A stretch of 64,000 nt of DNA from Streptomyces sp. NBC_01276. Its GTDB lineage: Bacteria > Actinomycetota > Actinomycetes > Streptomycetales > Streptomycetaceae. Both the position numbers and the translations under genes were made by a program. The notes under the pieces were generated by a model, which saw nothing but the letters and a program-made list of their open reading frames with translations, did not search any database and was not told where the DNA came from. Positions 35,333 to 43,106 of the stretch are shown here, one piece after another (positions within the stretch are counted from its first letter, which is position 1; every line of letters begins with the position of its first letter). The stretch spans positions 7,748,501 through 7,812,500 of the forward strand of contig NZ_CP108442.1 in assembly GCF_041435355.1 (NCBI RefSeq). Reading direction: 5' to 3'.

Positions 35333-36064
35333 TCAGTCCGTCTTGGTATACAAACCGGTGTCCCCGAAGAGCGACCGCAACGCCACCGAGCGACTGTCCC
35401 GCACGTGCAGCAGCGTGCTCGCGGCAGCCGCCTCCTCGTCACCCGCCGCGATGTGCCGGAAGACGTCCGCGTGCTGCGCCCGCATGTGTTCCGGCTCCGC
35501 ACGCAACCCGAAGAGCAGACGGAGCTGCCAGTCGAGCTGCTCCATCGTCCGCGCCAGCAGCGGATTGCCGCTCAGCGCCACGATCCGCTCGTGGAAGGCG
35601 GCGTGCTCGGCCACCTCCCGCGCCCCCTCGTCCACCGCGGCCGCCCGCTCGGCCCCCTCCAGCGAGGCCCGCAGGGCGGTGAGCCCCGCCGGCTCCCCGG
35701 GGAGGGCTGAGGCCACCGCGCGGGCGGCGAGCCGCGACGCCTGCACGGCGAGCGGCTCCCACACCTCGTACAGGCACCGCACGTCGGCGCGCTCCAGCCG
35801 GCGCACGCGCACCCCGCTGTGCGGCAGCAGTTCCAGCAGTCCCTCGGCGACCAGGGCGCGCAGCGCCTCGCGCACCGGGACCCGTGACATCCGCAGCTCC
35901 TCGGCGACCTCCCGCTCCACCAGGCGCGAGCCCATCGGATAGCGGCGGTCGACGATCCGCTCCCGCACCGCCTCGCGCGCCTGCGCGCTCAGCGACGTGC
36001 GCGCCGCCGGGGCACGCCCCTGCCCCGCGGGCTCCCGCCCCGATGCCGCTCCGCCGGCCGCCAT
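35333..36064 (-). CDS. GntR-family regulator (FadR/VanR-like)
   Basis: A 243-residue repressor. The GntR winged helix (about 28-90) includes GSRLVEREVAEELRMSRVPVREAL, with the C-terminal FCD all-helical sensor domain, in which LAEHAAFHERIVALSGNP gives the typical metal or ligand region. It lies just upstream of the amidohydrolase gene on the same strand. An operator-like site forms part of its own last codons (LYTK), and the other copy sits in the amidohydrolase promoter. A nucleobase or breakdown product is a plausible effector. ATG at 36064 is chosen because the sequence before it lacks family similarity. Confidence 0.88.
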   Translation of the reverse strand: MAAGGAASGREPAGQGRAPAARTSLSAQAREAVRERIVDRRYPMGSRLVEREVAEELRMSRVPVREALRALVAEGLLELLPHSGVRVRRLERADVRCLYEVWEPLAVQASRLAARAVASALPGEPAGLTALRASLEGAERAAAVDEGAREVAEHAAFHERIVALSGNPLLARTMEQLDWQLRLLFGLRAEPEHMRAQHADVFRHIAAGDEEAAAASTLLHVRDSRSVALRSLFGDTGLYTKTD

Positions 36065-36179
36065 GCCCACCCGTCCTCCGCTCGTCGTGCCCCGGGCGAG
36101 GATACGGCCCGCATCCGCCGCCGAGCCCGCCGTCGGTCTTCGGGCCGCCGTCGTTCCCGGGCAGGGCAGGCCCGCCCGG

Positions 36180-36217
36180 CCACGGGCCGGGCCCCGGAGC
36201 CGGGGCCCGGCCCGTGG
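36180..36217 (-). terminator. Long terminator hairpin after the DJ-1 gene
   Basis: A perfect 18-bp inverted repeat (36180-36197 with 36200-36217) separated by 2 nt, lying 12-49 nt after the stop of the DJ-1-family gene. GC-only stem without a T-run. Confidence 0.65.
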
Positions 36218-36228
36218 CCTCGTCGCGC

Positions 36229-36969
36229 CTACCGGGACCACACCGTGCCGCGGGCCTCGTACTCCAGCATGGCCTCGACCCCCGTCGCCGCGTCGGCGCC
36301 CAGCTCGCGGCGGACGAGCCACAGGGCGAGTTCGAGCCCCGAGGTGATGCCCCCGGCCGTCACCAGATCGCCGTCGTCCACGACCCGCGCGTCCTTCAGG
36401 ACGCCGCCCTCCCGCTCCAGGTCAGGACGCGCCCGGTGGTGGGTCGTGCAGGGCCGGCCCCGGGTCAGCCCGGCGGCGGACAGCAGCATGACGCCCGTGC
36501 ACAGGGCGCCGATCGTGAGCCCCGGACGCGGCGCCTCGCGCAGCGCACGCGTCAGGACGCCGCGCCGGATCTCGGCCCACACCCCCGGATCCTCGCGACG
36601 GGCGTAGCCGCCGCCCGGCACCACCACGACGTCGGCCTGCCGCGGGTCCCAGCCGTGCTCGACGAAGACGCGCGTCCCGTACGAGGCCCGGACGGAACCG
36701 GGGCGGGACGCGCCGACGTACCGGACCTCGACCGGCCGGTCCGTGAAGAAGCGGGCGGCCGAGAAGACCTCGTACGGGGCGGCGAAGTCGAGCTCCTCCA
36801 CCCCGTCGAACATGACGACGTGCACCCTGAGGGGCTTCCCGGCGTCGCCGGCGCCGCGCCCGGCCGCGGAGGCGGCCGGGCCGCCCGCGAGCCCGGCGCC
36901 CCCCGCGACCGCTCCGGTGGCACCCAGCGCGGTCGACGCGCGGAGCAAGTCTCTGCGGTTCAGGCTCAT
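36229..36969 (-). CDS. Tat-exported DJ-1/PfpI-family protein
   Basis: A 246-residue protein with a Tat signal (NRRDLLRAS, then a hydrophobic stretch ending GPAASA). The class I glutamine-amidotransferase-like DJ-1/PfpI fold follows, with the beginning RVHVVMFDGVEELDFAAPYEVFS of the AraC-sensor-like subfamily and the nucleophile elbow GALCTGVMLL carrying the conserved Cys. Cytoplasmic relatives include isonitrile hydratases and protein or aldehyde deglycases; export through Tat is unusual for the fold. No HTH is attached. GGAGTGCC precedes the ATG. A strong hairpin ends the transcript. Confidence 0.85.
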   Translation of the reverse strand: MSLNRRDLLRASTALGATGAVAGGAGLAGGPAASAAGRGAGDAGKPLRVHVVMFDGVEELDFAAPYEVFSAARFFTDRPVEVRYVGASRPGSVRASYGTRVFVEHGWDPRQADVVVVPGGGYARREDPGVWAEIRRGVLTRALREAPRPGLTIGALCTGVMLLSAAGLTRGRPCTTHHRARPDLEREGGVLKDARVVDDGDLVTAGGITSGLELALWLVRRELGADAATGVEAMLEYEARGTVWSR

Positions 36970-37194
36970 TTCGGCACTCCTCGGTGTGGTTCGGACGGGT
37001 CGGAGGCCGACGGACCACGGCCCCGTCGAAGGGGTCGGGGGCGCGGGCGCACCGGTTCCCGAGGAGCCCTGTGGCGCGCCGCACACCGTGCCCCCGTACC
37101 GGGGACGCCACCCGCCGCGAACCGAGGGCGACGCGGGACGTACCCACCCGTACACGGTCCGTGGCGTACCACGGCGAACCGGGACGATCGAACA

Positions 37195-37200
37195 TACGAT
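37195..37200 (+). promoter_or_regulatory. -10 element of the redox-signalling operon (candidate)
   Basis: TACGAT (37195-37200) lies 66 nt upstream of the first gene of the three-gene operon. No good -35 box is present, so an extended or alternative-sigma promoter would be needed. The 297-bp gap between the divergent genes holds no supported coding frame. Confidence 0.3.
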
Positions 37201-37266
37201 GGGCGCAACCGGCGCGGGCGGCTCGCCGTGCCGCCGGACCGGGACGCTCGGGCGGGTGGGAGACGT

Positions 37267-38943
37267 ATGGCAGAGGTCGCCGACACAGCGCGGACCGTCA
37301 TCCTGACCGTGGACGACGACCCGGGAGTCTCCCGCGCCGTCGCACGCGACCTGCGCCGACGCTACGGCGCCACGTACCGCGTCGTACGCGCCGAGTCCGG
37401 GGAGTCGGCGCTGGAGGCGCTGCGCGAGCTGAAGCTGCGGGGTGACCTGGTCGCCGTCATCCTGGCCGACTACCGCATGCCGCAGATGAACGGCATCGAG
37501 TTCCTCGAACAGGCCCTCTCCGTGTACCCGGGCGCGCGGCGCGTCCTGCTGACCGCCTACGCCGACACCAACGCGGCGATCGACGCCATCAACGTCGTCG
37601 ACCTCGACCACTACCTGCTCAAACCCTGGGACCCGCCGGAGGAGAAGCTCTACCCGGTCGTCGACGACCTCCTCACCGCCTGGCGCACCAGCGACTACCG
37701 GCCCGTGCCCGCCACCAAGGTGGTCGGCCACCGCTGGTCGGCGCGCTCCTCCGAGGTGCGGGAGTTCCTGGCCCGCAACCAGGTGCCCTACCGCTGGTAC
37801 TCCTCCGACGAACCCGAGGGGCGGCGCCTGCTGGAGGCCGCCGGGGCCGACGGGGAGCGGCTACCGCTGGTGATCACCCCGGAAGGGGCCGTGCTCGTCG
37901 AGCCGGAGGCGACCGAGCTGGCGGCCCACGTGGGACTCGCGACGACCCCGGCCGCCGAGTTCTACGACCTCGTCGTCATCGGCGGCGGTCCGGCCGGCCT
38001 GGGCTCGGCCGTGTACGGCGCGTCCGAAGGGCTGCGCACCGTACTCGTCGAACGGTCGGCGACCGGAGGTCAGGCCGGGCAGAGCTCCCGCATCGAGAAC
38101 TACCTCGGCTTCCCGGACGGCGTGTCGGGCGCGCAGCTCACCGACCGCGCCCGCCGCCAGGCCGGCCGGTTCGGCGCCGAGATCCTCACCGCCCGCGAGG
38201 TCACCGGGCTAGAGGTCAATGGCTCCTCGCGCGTCGTCCGCTTCTCCGACGGCACGGCGGTCGCCGCGCACAGCGTCATCCTGGCGACCGGCGTGTCGTA
38301 CCGCCAGCTCCACGCACGGGGCTGCGACACCCTGACCGGCTGCGGGGTGTACTACGGCTCCTCCCTCACCGAGGCCGCCTCCTGCCAGGGACAGGACGTC
38401 TACATCGTGGGCGGCGCCAACTCCGCCGGACAGGCCGCGATGTACCTGGCACGGGGCGCGAAATCGGTGACCCTGCTGGTGCGCGGCGAGTCCCTGAGGG
38501 CCTCCATGTCCCACTACCTGATCCAGCAGATCGAGGAGGCCGCGAACATCACGGTACGGACCCGGACCGTGGTCGACGAGGCCCACGGCGACGGGCACCT
38601 GGAGCAGCTGACGCTGCGCGACGTGGACACCGGCACGACCGAACTCGTCGACGCCCAGTGGATGTTCGTGTTCATCGGCGCCGCCCCGCTCACCGACTGG
38701 CTCGACGGCACGGTGCTGCGCGACGAACACGGCTTCATCCTGGCCGGGCCGGACCTCACCCCCGACGGACGGCCGCCCGCCGAGTGGGAACTGGACCGGC
38801 CGCCCTACCACCTGGAGACCAACATTCCCGGCGTGTTCGTGGCGGGCGACGCCCGCGCCCAGTCCGCGAAGCGCGTCGCGTCCGCCGTCGGAGAAGGAGC
38901 CATGGCCGTGATGCTCGTCCACCGGTACCTGGAGCAGTCGTGA
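37267..38943 (+). CDS. Response-regulator/thioredoxin-reductase-like flavoprotein fusion
   Basis: A 558-residue fusion. Residues 10-125 are a receiver domain with the acidic pocket DDD (16-18), phosphoacceptor Asp68 in LADYRMP and Lys in LKPWD. A thioredoxin-like stretch (about 140-225) links to a FAD/NAD(P)-dependent reductase with VVIGGGPAG, SSRIENYLG, the NADPH site IVGGANSAGQAA and VFVAGDAR. The CxxC redox pair of thioredoxin reductases is missing: the place reads GCDTLTGCGVYYG, so it is not a classical thioredoxin reductase. The stop overlaps the GTG of the histidine-kinase gene. Phosphorylation of the receiver may control flavin chemistry, or redox state may feed back on signalling. Confidence 0.9.
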   Translation: MAEVADTARTVILTVDDDPGVSRAVARDLRRRYGATYRVVRAESGESALEALRELKLRGDLVAVILADYRMPQMNGIEFLEQALSVYPGARRVLLTAYADTNAAIDAINVVDLDHYLLKPWDPPEEKLYPVVDDLLTAWRTSDYRPVPATKVVGHRWSARSSEVREFLARNQVPYRWYSSDEPEGRRLLEAAGADGERLPLVITPEGAVLVEPEATELAAHVGLATTPAAEFYDLVVIGGGPAGLGSAVYGASEGLRTVLVERSATGGQAGQSSRIENYLGFPDGVSGAQLTDRARRQAGRFGAEILTAREVTGLEVNGSSRVVRFSDGTAVAAHSVILATGVSYRQLHARGCDTLTGCGVYYGSSLTEAASCQGQDVYIVGGANSAGQAAMYLARGAKSVTLLVRGESLRASMSHYLIQQIEEAANITVRTRTVVDEAHGDGHLEQLTLRDVDTGTTELVDAQWMFVFIGAAPLTDWLDGTVLRDEHGFILAGPDLTPDGRPPAEWELDRPPYHLETNIPGVFVAGDARAQSAKRVASAVGEGAMAVMLVHRYLEQS

Positions 38944-40397
38944 GCGGCCGGGCCGTGCCCTGCGCCCCGCAGGAGATCGCCTCGCTGTTCCTGTTCGAGA
39001 AGCTCACCCCCGAGCAGCTCGGGAGGCTGTGCACCGAGGGACGGGTCGAATGCTTCGACCCCGGCCCGGTCTACACCGAGGGCGAGCCCGCCACCTGCTT
39101 CTACGTGATGATCGAGGGCACCGTCGTCCTGTACCGCCGCGTCGGCGGCGATGACGTGGAGGTGAGCCGCACCTCCCAGCGCGGGGTGTACTCCGGCGCC
39201 ATGCAGGCCTACCTGGGCGACCGGGTCCCGCAGCTCTACACCAACTCCATGCGCGTGACCGAGCCGACCCGGTTCTTCGTCCTGCCCGCGCAGTCGTTCG
39301 CCGACGTCATGCGGGAATGGTTCCCGATGGCCGCGCACCTGCTGGAAGGGCTCTTCTTCGGCTCGAAGAACACCCAGCGGGCCATCGGCCAGCGCGAACG
39401 GCTCCTGGCCCTCGGCTCGTTGTCCGCCGGACTGACGCACGAGCTCAACAACCCGGCCGCGGCGGCCGTCCGGGCCACCGCGACCCTGCGGGAACGGGTC
39501 GGCAAGATGCGGCACAAGCTCGCCGTCATCGCCCGGGGCCCCTACTCCCGCGAGGCGCTGGCCGAGCTCATCGACATCCAGGAACGCACCGCCGAACGTG
39601 TGGCCAAGGCGCCGGTACTGAGCCCCCTGGAGGCGTCCGACCGCGAGGACGAACTCACCGACTGGCTCGAAGACCACGGCATCCCGGAGGGCTGGCGGGT
39701 CGCACCGACCTTCGTCCAGGCCGGACTCGACACGGACTGGCTGGAACAGGTCGCGGCCACCGTGGCCGAGGACATCCTGCCGGGTGCCATCGGATGGCTC
39801 AACTACACCGTCGAGACCGAGCTGCTGATGGACGAGATCGACGACTCCACCACCCGCATCTCCCACCTCGTCGACGCGGCCAAACAGTACGCGCAGCTCG
39901 ACCGGGCCCCGCACCGGTCCGTCGATGTCCACGAGCTCCTCGACAGCACCCTGCTGATGCTGTCGGGCAAGATCGGCAACCGCATCCGGGTGGTCAAGGA
40001 CTACGACCGCTCCCTGCCCGACGTGCCCGCCTACCCGGCGGAACTCAACCAGGTGTGGACCAACCTCGTCGACAACGCCGTCTTCGCGATCGGGAGCACC
40101 GGCGGCGACGGCACACTGACCGTCCGCACGGCACGGGAGGGCGACCGGCTGCTGGTCGAGTTCCGCGACACCGGCCCCGGCATCCCGGCCGATGTCCGGG
40201 GCCGCATCTTCGACCCCTTCTTCACCACCAAACCGGTCGGCGAGGGCACCGGTCTCGGCCTGGACATCTCCTGGCGGATCATCGTCAACAAGCACCACGG
40301 CAGCCTCCAGGTCGAGTCCGCGCCGGGCGACACCCGCTTCCAGGTACTGCTGCCGCTGACCACCCCGGAACCCGAGACCACCGAGGAGCCCGTATGA
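38940..40397 (+). CDS. Cyclic-nucleotide-binding-domain sensor histidine kinase
   Basis: A 485-residue soluble kinase. Residues 12-130 are a CRP-like cNMP-binding domain (DPGPVYTEGEPATCFYVMIEG). A dimerisation segment carries the phosphorylatable His167 in LTHELNNPAA. The HATPase domain has the N box NLVDNAVFAIG, G1 DTGPGIP and FFTTKPVGEGTGLGL. No membrane segments are seen, so the signal is cytoplasmic. GTG start overlaps the flavoprotein stop (GTGA) and the stop overlaps the next ATG. The cognate receiver is very likely that fused to the flavoprotein just upstream. Confidence 0.92.
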   Translation: MSGRAVPCAPQEIASLFLFEKLTPEQLGRLCTEGRVECFDPGPVYTEGEPATCFYVMIEGTVVLYRRVGGDDVEVSRTSQRGVYSGAMQAYLGDRVPQLYTNSMRVTEPTRFFVLPAQSFADVMREWFPMAAHLLEGLFFGSKNTQRAIGQRERLLALGSLSAGLTHELNNPAAAAVRATATLRERVGKMRHKLAVIARGPYSREALAELIDIQERTAERVAKAPVLSPLEASDREDELTDWLEDHGIPEGWRVAPTFVQAGLDTDWLEQVAATVAEDILPGAIGWLNYTVETELLMDEIDDSTTRISHLVDAAKQYAQLDRAPHRSVDVHELLDSTLLMLSGKIGNRIRVVKDYDRSLPDVPAYPAELNQVWTNLVDNAVFAIGSTGGDGTLTVRTAREGDRLLVEFRDTGPGIPADVRGRIFDPFFTTKPVGEGTGLGLDISWRIIVNKHHGSLQVESAPGDTRFQVLLPLTTPEPETTEEPV

Positions 40398-40747
40398 CCG
40401 GCATCGACGGAATCGACCCGAGCGTCCCGCCCACCGGCACCGGCTGCGCCGAGTGCGACACGGCGGGCGGCTGGTGGTTCCACCTGCGGCGCTGCGCCCA
40501 GTGCGGCCACATCGGCTGCTGCGATTCCTCACCCGCCCAGCACGCCACCGCCCACTGGAAGGCCAGCGGCCATCCCCTGGTGCGGAGTTTCGAACCGGGT
40601 GAGGACTGGTTCTGGGACTACGACGGCGCCGAGCTGTACACGTCCGGCCCGGACCTCACGCCCCCGCTCGCGCATCCGGCCGACCAGCCGGTACCGGGCC
40701 CGGCCGACCGCGTCCCCGAGGACTGGACACTGTTGCTGCACCGCTGA
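40394..40747 (+). CDS. UBP-type zinc-finger protein
   Basis: A 117-residue protein with a UBP (ubiquitin-hydrolase type) zinc finger: Cys18-x2-Cys21, Cys34-x2-Cys37, CC at 42-43 and His residues in AQHATAHWKASGHP. Bacteria lack ubiquitin; in actinomycetes these small fingers occur next to redox-signalling genes and their partner is unknown. The ATG overlaps the stop of the histidine-kinase gene, so it is the third coupled gene of the operon. A long hairpin follows. Confidence 0.9.
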   Translation: MTGIDGIDPSVPPTGTGCAECDTAGGWWFHLRRCAQCGHIGCCDSSPAQHATAHWKASGHPLVRSFEPGEDWFWDYDGAELYTSGPDLTPPLAHPADQPVPGPADRVPEDWTLLLHR

Positions 40748-40761
40748 ACGCCCGCCACCGG

Positions 40762-40799
40762 GGCCGTCGGGGCGCGGACAGGTCCGCGCCCCGACGGCC
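40762..40799. terminator. Bidirectional 18-bp terminator hairpin
   Basis: Perfect 18-bp inverted repeat (40762-40779 with 40782-40799) with a 2-nt centre between the convergent zinc-finger gene (ends 40747) and chaplin gene (ends 40809). Confidence 0.7.
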
Positions 40800-40808
40800 A
40801 CACCGCGA

Positions 40809-41045
40809 TCAGATGTTGATGCAGGTGTTGCCGGCGGCGGGGTTGAGGGCGCCGATGATGTTGATGCTGTTGCCGCAGAGGTTGATCGGCACGTGGATGG
40901 GCACCTGGATCACGTTGCCGGAGAGGATGCCGGGCGAGCCGACGGCGAAGCCTTCGGCGTTGGCGTCTGCGATGGCGGTGCCGGTGGCGCCGAGGATGCC
41001 GGCCGCGGCGAGGGCGGCTGCGGCGATGGCGGTGCGGATGCGCAT
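40809..41045 (-). CDS. Short chaplin (surface-active amyloid protein)
   Basis: A 78-residue secreted chaplin. A signal peptide (about 1-28) precedes one chaplin domain with GFAVGSPGILSGNVIQVPIH and two cysteines (57 and 75) that form the conserved disulphide; the domain ends GNTCINI. Short chaplins assemble into the rodlet layer on aerial hyphae and spores and lower surface tension. The sequence lacks a sorting signal, so it belongs to the short class. It is monocistronic between hairpins. Confidence 0.95.
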   Translation of the reverse strand: MRIRTAIAAAALAAAGILGATGTAIADANAEGFAVGSPGILSGNVIQVPIHVPINLCGNSINIIGALNPAAGNTCINI

Positions 41046-41229
41046 GTCACTCCAATGTCGATGACGGAACGTCGAAGCAGGATCACACCGCGTGCGGAGG
41101 CCTCCCGTCGGGCATTCACCCGACCCGGGCGTGTTGCGGAGATCCGGGTGACGCGCCCGCGTGCCGGGCGCCCGGGGCCGGGCCGGGAGCGGCCGAGCCC
41201 CCGGTCGACGCCCCCGGCCGCCGCCCCCG

Positions 41230-41697
41230 TCAGCGGCCGGTGGGCCTGCCCGACATCAGCCTCGACGCCTCGATCTCGGCCCACACGGCCTTGCCGTCCT
41301 CATGGGTGCTGGTGCCCCAGCGATCGCAGACGCGCTCCACGATGTACAGGCCGTGGCCGCCCGGGAGGCCCGGCCGCGGGGCGGGCTGGCGCAGGGGCGG
41401 GGTCGTCGAGCCGTCGAAGACCTCGACCCGCAGGAACTCGCCGCCCGTGAGGGCGAGTTCGGTGCAGCCCCCGGCGTGCAGAGACGCATTGGCCAGCAGC
41501 TCGGAGACGACGAGCAGGGCGTCCTCGGAGGTCTCGGTGCCGTCCCAGCCCCAGTCCCGCAGCGCCTCGCGGGTGAAGTCGCGGCCCTTGGCCACGTGGC
41601 CCCGGACGCCGGACAGGGCGAGCCGGCGGCGCTGCCGCACGACGGGGGGAGGTCCGGCGGGCAGTGGATCGCCGGTTGCCGTGCCGATGGTCTCCAT
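41230..41697 (-). CDS. Anti-sigma-factor-like ATP-binding protein (HATPase_c_2)
   Basis: A 155-residue GHKL ATPase of the RsbW/SpoIIAB-like group. The N box ALLVVSELLANASLHAG and the G2-like box GGHGLYIVERVCDRWG are clear. In Streptomyces such proteins act as anti-sigma factors or as kinases of STAS proteins. A STAS-domain gene lies 366 bp away, in divergent orientation, and a stress-type (SigB-like) promoter precedes this gene, suggesting a partner-switch module for a stress sigma factor; the sigma factor is not in the window. Confidence 0.87.
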   Translation of the reverse strand: METIGTATGDPLPAGPPPVVRQRRRLALSGVRGHVAKGRDFTREALRDWGWDGTETSEDALLVVSELLANASLHAGGCTELALTGGEFLRVEVFDGSTTPPLRQPAPRPGLPGGHGLYIVERVCDRWGTSTHEDGKAVWAEIEASRLMSGRPTGR

Positions 41698-42062
41698 CGT
41701 GCCCTCCCACCCCCACCCGTCGACGTCGGTCTCCGGACGTCTCGTGTACCCCCCGCGCCCGGGAACACCCGGGAATTCCGGTGACAGTGTAGGGGACCAC
41801 CCGTGTCAGCGGGTGGCCGTGCGCATCCCCAGTGTGAGGCCGCCGTCCGAGGGCTGGTCCTCGCCCGGCCCCGCGGCATCGCCGACCGCCCGGACTTCCA
41901 CGTTCCGTACGGCCGTTGTCGCACACCTCCACCAACAGCCCCACGGGGAGGAGCTGTCGGGCCGCCGGAGCCGGACGGCGCGGGCCTCGGTGCCCTCGTC
42001 GGGCCGATGAACAGGCATACTCGCCTCCGGGGGCCTTACAGGTGACGATCCGGGAGGCGTAC
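41698..42062. other. Divergent spacer with no supported gene, 365 bp
   Basis: Holds the SigB-like promoter of the ATPase gene. An open minus-strand frame of 89 codons (41806-42075) has no recognisable family, and a neighbouring frame contains LLVEVCDNGRTE, which faintly resembles part of a GHKL domain; it may be the remnant of a second anti-sigma gene, but I cannot support that. Confidence 0.4.
41746..41770 (-). promoter_or_regulatory. SigB-type promoter of the anti-sigma-like gene
   Basis: On the minus strand GGGT (41767-41770), a 15-bp spacer and GGGTAC (41746-41751) fit GNNT-N14-16-GGGTAC/T, the consensus of the S. coelicolor SigB stress regulon. The start codon is about 40 nt past the expected start of transcription. 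Confidence 0.5.
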
Positions 42063-42410
42063 ATGGCCGGGGCACAGGACACGGACCACGGCGGCGTGGT
42101 GGCGGCAGGCCGCGCGGCCGGAGCCGGATGGGTGGTGACCGCGCGCGGGGAACTCGACCAGGACACGCTGCCCCCTCTCCGGGAGGCGCTCGTCTCCGCC
42201 GCCGCCCGGTACCCGCTGGTGGTGCTCGACGCCGCGGGCGTCACCTTCGGCGACTCGTCGTTCCTGAACCTGCTGCTGCAGGTGCACCAGCTGACGACCC
42301 TGCGCGTCGCCGCCCCCGGTGAGCGGTTGCGCCGCCTCTTCGCCCTCACGGGCGCCGACACGGTGCTGTCCCTCCACCCGGACGTCGAGGACGCCGTCGG
42401 CGGGCCCTGA
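42063..42410 (+). CDS. STAS-domain anti-anti-sigma-factor-like protein
   Basis: A 115-residue single STAS domain: GWVVTARGELDQDTLPPLREAL then LVVLDAAGVTFGDSSFLNLLL. The segment GDSSFL carries the serine phosphorylated in SpoIIAA/RsbV proteins. It would bind an anti-sigma ATPase in its unphosphorylated state. ATG at 42063 is preferred because GGGAGG lies about 6 nt upstream; a GTG seven codons before it lacks such a site. The divergent gene encodes a GHKL ATPase, a plausible kinase partner. Confidence 0.87.
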   Translation: MAGAQDTDHGGVVAAGRAAGAGWVVTARGELDQDTLPPLREALVSAAARYPLVVLDAAGVTFGDSSFLNLLLQVHQLTTLRVAAPGERLRRLFALTGADTVLSLHPDVEDAVGGP

Positions 42411-42505
42411 CCGCGCCCCACCGTTGCGGTTCCGGAGCGGTCACCGGCCCGGCCGCCGCGGTCGTGTGCCGCGCGGTCCCTGCGGAGCGTCCCGCGCGGG
42501 GTGCC

Positions 42506-43012
42506 TCAGTAGCGCAGCGCCGTGCCCGTCAGCGCCGTCACCGTGCCGGACAGCTTGTGCGTGCTGCGGGCCGTGCCCTGCCCGGTGCCCTTCCCCGGGA
42601 CGTCCGTCACCGTCACCACCACCGTGTCCAGGAGGTTGCCGCCCTCGTCCTCGAACTCGACCTGTACCGCGAAGGACTTCTCGCCGTCGTCGGTGTTGCG
42701 CACCGTCACGGGGACCGTCGTGTACCCGTCGCCGTCGGTCGCGACCGGGCCCAGGGTCACCTGCTCCTTGGCATTGACCCCGCCCTTGACCTCGGCCAGC
42801 TTCTCCTTCGCCACGGCGGCGGCGGACGCGGCGGCCTTACCGGCCTCCGCGGCGGCCGACGAGACCGCCTCTCCCGCCGACCTCACCGCGGCGGCGGCGC
42901 TCGACACGGCGCCGGACGGGCTGCCGCCGCTGTCCGAACAGCCCGCCGCGCCCCACGCCAGCACCGTCAGCAGCGCGCCTGCCGCACCGCGCCTCCACAG
43001 GTCCGCCGCCAC
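42506..43012 (-). CDS. Lipoprotein of unknown function with Ala-rich helix
   Basis: A 168-residue exported protein. A signal region ending AAGC (Cys25) looks like a lipobox, though the -3 residue is Ala instead of Leu. An Ala/Ser/Lys helix (about 38-75) follows, then a beta domain around TTVPVTVRNTDDGEKSF that resembles FxLYD/DUF4352-type extracellular domains. No enzyme motif. Of the two adjacent GTG codons (43015 and 43012) the second is 4 nt from GGAGG and is chosen. It may be a cell-surface lipoprotein. Confidence 0.65.
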   Translation of the reverse strand: MAADLWRRGAAGALLTVLAWGAAGCSDSGGSPSGAVSSAAAAVRSAGEAVSSAAAEAGKAAASAAAVAKEKLAEVKGGVNAKEQVTLGPVATDGDGYTTVPVTVRNTDDGEKSFAVQVEFEDEGGNLLDTVVVTVTDVPGKGTGQGTARSTHKLSGTVTALTGTALRY

Positions 43013-43057
43013 CACGCCTCCAAGGGGTTCCGGGCCTCCCAGTCAACGGCCCGGCGG

Positions 43058-43087
43058 CCCGGATGCCCAGTGGTCCGCGCATCCGGG
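43058..43087 (-). terminator. Hairpin after the ketopantoate-reductase gene
   Basis: CCCGGATGC (43058-43066) pairs with GCATCCGGG (43079-43087) across a 12-nt loop, 20 nt past the reductase stop. Confidence 0.4.
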
Positions 43088-43106
43088 TGAGGTGACGGCC
43101 CCGTCG

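Noticed and set aside
37267..38943. Thioredoxin reductase (TrxB) call
   Set aside because: The CxxC redox pair is missing and a receiver domain is fused, so a TrxB function is not supported.
41806..42075. Minus-strand open frame of 89 codons
   Set aside because: No family similarity, no good ribosome-binding site, and it crosses the STAS start; treated as spacer.
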